In this document: positions 59,278-64,000 of the stretch, one piece after another
How the letters are laid out: each line of letters starts with the position of its first letter
Numbering within the stretch: position 1 is the stretch's first letter
NCBI GenBank assembly: GCA_037176705.1
Contig: CM073886.1
Coordinates: 20,755,501-20,819,500, forward strand
Direction: 5' to 3'
Origin: Molossus alvarezi
Lineage: Eukaryota; Chordata; Mammalia; Chiroptera; Molossidae
Length of the DNA: 64,000 bases
Made by a program: the position numbers and the translations under genes
Notes under the pieces: generated by a model
What the model was told of the DNA's origin: nothing
Database searches by the model: none
What the model saw: the letters and a program-made list of their open reading frames with translations, nothing else

Positions 59278-60169
59278 TTAAATCAATAAACAAAAATATA
59301 CTTTTGATGATTTATAGGAACTAGTAAGTTCCAACTGTGCCATAATAAATGCATCCTAACCCAAAAGGTATTCACTAGTATATTTGCTGAATATAAACTT
59401 GGTCATGCTAAATCTTCTTGAACGTACACTATACTACACAATAATCTGCTCCACCTGCAATGGTATTTATTTTGAAGTATTTAAACCCAATCAATCCTAC
59501 AGAAAATACTGTTGAGGATTTACCAAATATACACAAGAGTGTACATTAGATCTTTTTACCACAGATACATGTCAGTGTCTTAAAACATTAATTATCATCC
59601 ACAAAGTCTCTGGACAATTACTGTATAATTGAAGTATAAATCCATGCAAAAACCAGGACTGGTATTGGGGGTGGGGGGAACCACAGGGAATTGGGAAGGA
59701 GGTTCCTGGGAAAATTGACATGTATAAAGAGCCCAGAAAGGATTGAGGAAATAATAAAATGGTTTTGGTATTCTGAATGCTTGCTAAAATCTGGCTTGAA
59801 AAACATTTACGTATAATCAGACGTGTGGATTCAAAACTTTTAAGCGATGGCTGGCAAATATAAGGTGTGAATTCTAACCGTAACACTACTTAATTTAAAA
59901 ACAATCTTCTTACACTGGAATGGGTCAATGATTTAAAGGGAGAAGAGGTGATGACAAGACAGGATTTAAATAGTCTCTAATGGCCAAAAAGGCCATACTT
60001 CACATTTTTAAATCCTTGCCTTCTTCCGCATATCAGAATAGCTCATTTTGACTAATGCTGGTCCCCATGTTGCCTGTGCACTCGGCTTTCCCTGGGGCAT
60101 CAGACACTTCGATAGAAATTAGAGAGTCTCGGCTACAAATAGGAGGTGTAGTTTTAAGAATATCTACAG

Positions 60170-60434
60170 ACCTGCCCGGTTTGGCTCAGCGGTTAGAGCG
60201 TCAGCCTGCGGTCCACAGAGACCCGGGTTCAGTTCCCGCTAAGGGCATGTACCTTGGCTGCAGTTTGTCCCTGGCCCTGGTTGGGTCGTGTGGGTGGCGC
60301 CCACTCGATGTGTCCCTTTCACATTGATGTTTCTCTCTCTTCCTCTCTCTCCTTCCCGCTCTGAGTAAAAAATGAAAAAATGTCCTCGGGTGAGGATAAA
60401 AAAAATAAAAATAAAAAAATAATAATAATAAAAA
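60170..60434 (+). repeat. VES SINE, young type
   Basis: The head ACCTGCCCGGTTTGGCTCAG (first bases altered), GGGCATGTACCTTGGCTGCA, CT tract, ATGTCCTCGGGTGAGGAT end and an AATAAT tail. ATATCTACA flanks both ends. Confidence 0.94.
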
Positions 60435-60781
60435 AGATATCTACATAGGTGTGGTCTTGGCCTCTAATATTTTAGATCCTTTCCAGCATTCAGACCAGCA
60501 ATGTTATGTTCAGCACCACGGATAGCACCCACCTCCTTCCCTCTCTAGACACTGCTAAACCCAAAACTATCAGGTTACATCTCTCAAATAATTCCTGAAT
60601 GTAAACTGTACTTTATCCTTCTTAAGCATCTCACATTCACCTTAAAATCCTTGGAAGGCAAGAAACAGGCATAACCTCCCTCATCTCAATAGTTTTAATA
60701 CTCTTAAATAAGTTGTTTCATTAAATACATACACTTAATTAAAGATGTGTTAAAAGCTATTTTTAAAAATAAGCACATAAA

Positions 60782-60991
60782 TATTTTTTTATTTTCTTTA
60801 CTGATTTTAGAGAGCAGAAAGGAGAGGGAGAGAGAGAAACATCCATGAGAAAGAACATCAATTGGCTGCCTCCTGAACACCTCCTACTAGGGATCAGGGC
60901 CACAAACTGGACATCTGCCCTGACCAGGAATTGAACTGATGACCTCTTGGTGCACGGGTCGCCGCTCAACCACTGAGCAACACCAACCGGG
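60782..60991 (-). repeat. VES SINE, older subfamily
   Basis: The minus strand reads GCCCGGTTGGTGTTGCTCAG, then the tRNA-like head, CAGGGCAGATGTCCAG and the GA tract with a TTTTTTATTTTC end on plus. Confidence 0.9.
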
Positions 60992-61526
60992 CAACATACA
61001 TATTTTTTAAACTGGTCTCTTAACCACCACGCCCTGACAGAAAAATTGATGGAGGGAAATATGGCAAGGAGAAATCCTTTTATCGTTGCTTAAGAAGCTC
61101 AAACTCAAAACTCTAAAACATATGTGGCTTAATTAAAAAGCAATGAAAAAACCAGGTACTTTGACTAAAAAATGTCTTTCACTCACATTTACCCTCCTAA
61201 ATTACATCATGAAACCATCATAAAAATATTTTATGAGGGGAAAAAAGCCCTGAGAAGGCCTATGCAGCAGTTTTTTTAAGTATCTATATGGAAATTCTCT
61301 TAAGTTAAAATAAAAACTTAAGACACCAAGCAATAAATGCAACCCTTGTTATGAAAGAGATAGAGTATGTTGAAACACTAATACGTATATATAATTATTT
61401 CCCTTTATACAAATAAACAACCACTGAGATGATACATAGAAACTATTAAGAGGTTTGCTAGAAGCAGAAGAATATACACCATATACACACACTCACATCA
61501 TGTGAATATGTACTATAAATCTTAAA

Positions 61527-61769
61527 ATATGGGGTTTTTTGTTGTTGGGGTGTGGGTGTGTGTGTGGGTGTGTTTTAGAGAAAGAAGAAGGTAGACACAG
61601 AGAGAGAGAGAGAGAGACACCGATGTGAGAAAGACATTGATCAGCTGCCTCCTGCATGCTCTCATTGAGGATTGAACCTAGAACCTGGGCATGTGCCCTG
61701 ACCAGGAATCGAACCGGGACCTCTCAGTCGATGGTAGGACACTCATCCATTGAATCACACCAGCAGAGC
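61527..61769 (-). repeat. VES SINE, older subfamily
   Basis: The minus strand reads GCTCTGCTGGTGTGATTCAA, then CGGTTCGATTCCTGGTCAGG. An 18-bp target duplication, TGTACTATAAATCTTAAA (61509-61526) and TGTACTATAAATTTTAAA (61770-61787), flanks it. The tail region has become a GTGTGGGTGT tract. Confidence 0.93.
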
Positions 61770-63460
61770 TGTACTATAAATTTTAAAGCAATTTTTTGAT
61801 GCACACCCAGCACTTTTCATTTAGTTCCTCAGTTTAAATCTGTCCCACTGCAATTGCTTTGAAATATGGTTTATAATGCAAAAATGACAATCCTGTATAC
61901 AAAACAAAATACTGTTACTAAAACTAGAATGTTATGTAAATGTAAGCAGTCTAAACTGTCAAGTCATAACGTGCCTGACCCTGATTCGGACGATTCTGAG
62001 ATCCAAATGAATTCAGATTATTGCTGAAAGTATCTTTAAAGTATCTTTTTGTCTGATGACTTGAAATAGAGTATTTTTTCACCAGAAGTTAGAGTAATAA
62101 TAAAAGTCAAGATCAATTCAAGAGATCTTACGGATCACCATCCACAACACCTTACTGTGTGGAGTGAAAAAAATGAATAAATTGGACCACAGTTTTCTGG
62201 CAATAAAATTAACTGCAATGTGGTGAATGAAGAAAGCTTAATATTTCATAAAATGAAAGATCCTGTTTTAGTGTTAATGAAGACAAGGTTTCTCTGCAGT
62301 TGAACCCAGAAAGCAAAGCAGGTACAGAGTTCTACAGTTGAACAGGGTTCTCCTGAGCAATACCCCATCTTTTACATACCAAGGTATACATTTCTGCTGA
62401 GCTTACCAATTTGCTCTTTTCCACCCTTCATAAGCATGGAGATGGTGGTCAAGACCAGTGGATGTGAAATAGCACAAAGTCCCTGGTTGGTCCACCATGT
62501 ACATGAGAAACCAGGACAACAGGCTTCATGAAGCTCCCAACCAACAGTGATGAGACCTTTGTAGAAAGTTGGCAACTCAAGTCTAGCTCTTGAGGGATTG
62601 AATATCCAGTTTAAAATAGCTCCTCATAGATGAGTTAGTTTAACAAGAGAATTAAAAATTTAATTAAGGCACTGCAGATCCCTAGACCAGAATTAAATGA
62701 TACCCACAAAGTCTGTACTAGGCTTCCAGAAATATCCTAAATGATAAATAAAAGTACCTTCTTTATCATCAAAAGAGTGCAAGATTGGTGTATAGATATA
62801 TTTATCGCTATATATAGTGATCCTGCTCCTGAATTTTATGTCTCACCTAGCTGCAATTTTCCCAGATATGTCAACTCTCATTTGGCCCATACAAACAACA
62901 CTAATTTTCTGATACACAATGATCTCAAATAATAAGACTGGAGACATGTTTGACAAACACCAATGACAACATGGAATGCCTCAAATAAACAGACAAAAGT
63001 CCATGACAGGTCTGCAGGGTGAAAAAAAGCAATTATCAATACAAAACATACACGACACCGAGAAAAACAACAGATCATTTCCATTGCTCGTGGTTGATAA
63101 GTCTTTGTCAACAAACCTTGTTATAAGTAGCAGAGGCATAATTTTAATATATATGTAAAAAAGTACAAAAATTTTTTTTCAAAATACTTTTTTTAAAGAG
63201 TGACTTTAGAAACACACAAAAGACTACCTTGACTAGTTACAAATTCTCTATATCCTCCCTCTTTTACTGAGGATGCCTATGCTTATGTTCAGTTTTCCTT
63301 CCCATTTGTGATGTCACAACAGAACTGCTAACCCACAGAACATGGCCAATTGCTATGGAAATGATGCAGCACTAATATAGCACCTGAATCTCACTCCTGG
63401 ATAAGCCAACAGATGAAGAACATTATTCCAGTGTGTTGGCTTTGACATTTTCTGTCACTT

Positions 63461-63642
63461 TTTTTTAATGTTTTCATTGATTTTTTAGAGAGGAAGGGAG
63501 AAACAGAAACATTGATTGGCCCTCCTGCACTCCCACTATTGGGGATTGAGCCCACAATCCAGGCATGTGCCCTGACTGGGAATCGAACCGGGACCTCAGT
63601 CCATGGGACAATGCTCAAACCACTGAACCACACCAGCCAGGC
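63461..63642 (-). repeat. VES SINE, older subfamily
   Basis: The minus strand reads GCCTGGCTGGTGTGGTTCAG, then CGGTTCGATTCCCAGTCAGG. The target duplication TCTGTCACTT lies at 63451-63460 and 63643-63652. Confidence 0.93.
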
Positions 63643-63685
63643 TCTGTCACTTCTTAACGATTTCTCAAACCTCTCCCAAAAAATT

Positions 63686-63767
63686 GCCCTGGCTGGTTTG
63701 GCTCAGTTGTTGGAGCGTTAGCCTGCGGACCAGAGTCCTGGGTTCAGTTCCCGCTAGGGGCACATAC

Positions 63768-63824
<57 letters not shown>
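63686..63824 (+). repeat. Short tRNA-only VES-like SINE with (GA)n tail
   Basis: GCCCTGGCTGGTTTGGCTCA through TTCCCGCTAGGGGCACATAC, followed directly by about 28 GA units (63769-63825). No VES body is present. A 16-bp duplication AAACCTCTCCCAAAAA lies at 63667-63682 and 63825-63840. Confidence 0.92.
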
Positions 63825-63829
<5 letters not shown>

Positions 63830-63969
63830 TCTCCCAAAAACGCTGGGGTTGGAGAAACCAACACCACACTAAAACTCCACAGCCTTCTAGCTAAGATAGT
63901 TTTAGGACCACAAAGATCCTGGTACACAAAGATCCATCCATGCCTCAGATTCACTCTCCACTCAGCCTC

Positions 63970-63986
63970 CCCCCCCCCCCCCCCCA
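63970..63986. repeat. Poly-C run
   Basis: A run of about 17 C residues near the right edge, of no known meaning. Confidence 0.85.
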
Positions 63987-64000
63987 GTCCTCCTTGAGTT

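Overview
The window looks like nuclear DNA of a vespertilionid (vesper) bat. The repeat content supports this: about 23 copies of the tRNA-derived VES SINE (5' end like GCCCTGGCCGGTTTGGCTCA) and two 191-bp non-autonomous hAT elements of the SPIN type with CTAGA-centred 8-bp target duplications. Older mammalian MIR, L2, L1 and MaLR remnants are also present. No bacterial, viral or CRISPR-type features were seen.

Layout. Positions 1-3639 are repeat-dotted DNA with no recognisable exon. A CpG island at about 3640-4760 is probably the promoter and non-coding first exon of a leftward gene, most likely CARHSP1 by synteny with human 16p13.2; its coding exons are not in the window. Positions 4761-17160 are intergenic. 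A small two-exon plus-strand gene at 17324-17747 encodes a LITAF-domain protein, probably LITAFD. Positions 17781-24110 are GC-rich intergenic DNA. From about 24120 to the right edge, the minus strand carries USP7 (HAUSP ubiquitin-specific protease): its 3' UTR and the 30 coding exons that correspond to human exons 2-31. Exon 1 and the promoter lie beyond 64000.

USP7 reads intact. The 30 exons join in frame to 1075 complete codons plus stop, matching residues 28-1102 of the human protein. The catalytic Cys, His and Asp, the TRAF-domain DWGF motif, the UBL2 acidic patch and the C-terminal activation tail are all present. Every intron inferred is GT-AG except intron 26, which is GC-AG.

The most interesting material is in the mobile elements: the two SPIN copies inside USP7 introns; a pair of VES SINEs that used the same target site and left three copies of it; three short tRNA-only VES-like SINEs that may form a separate lineage; and a roughly 19-kb stretch of USP7 (41219-60169) with no VES copy. 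I found no clearly new multi-gene system.
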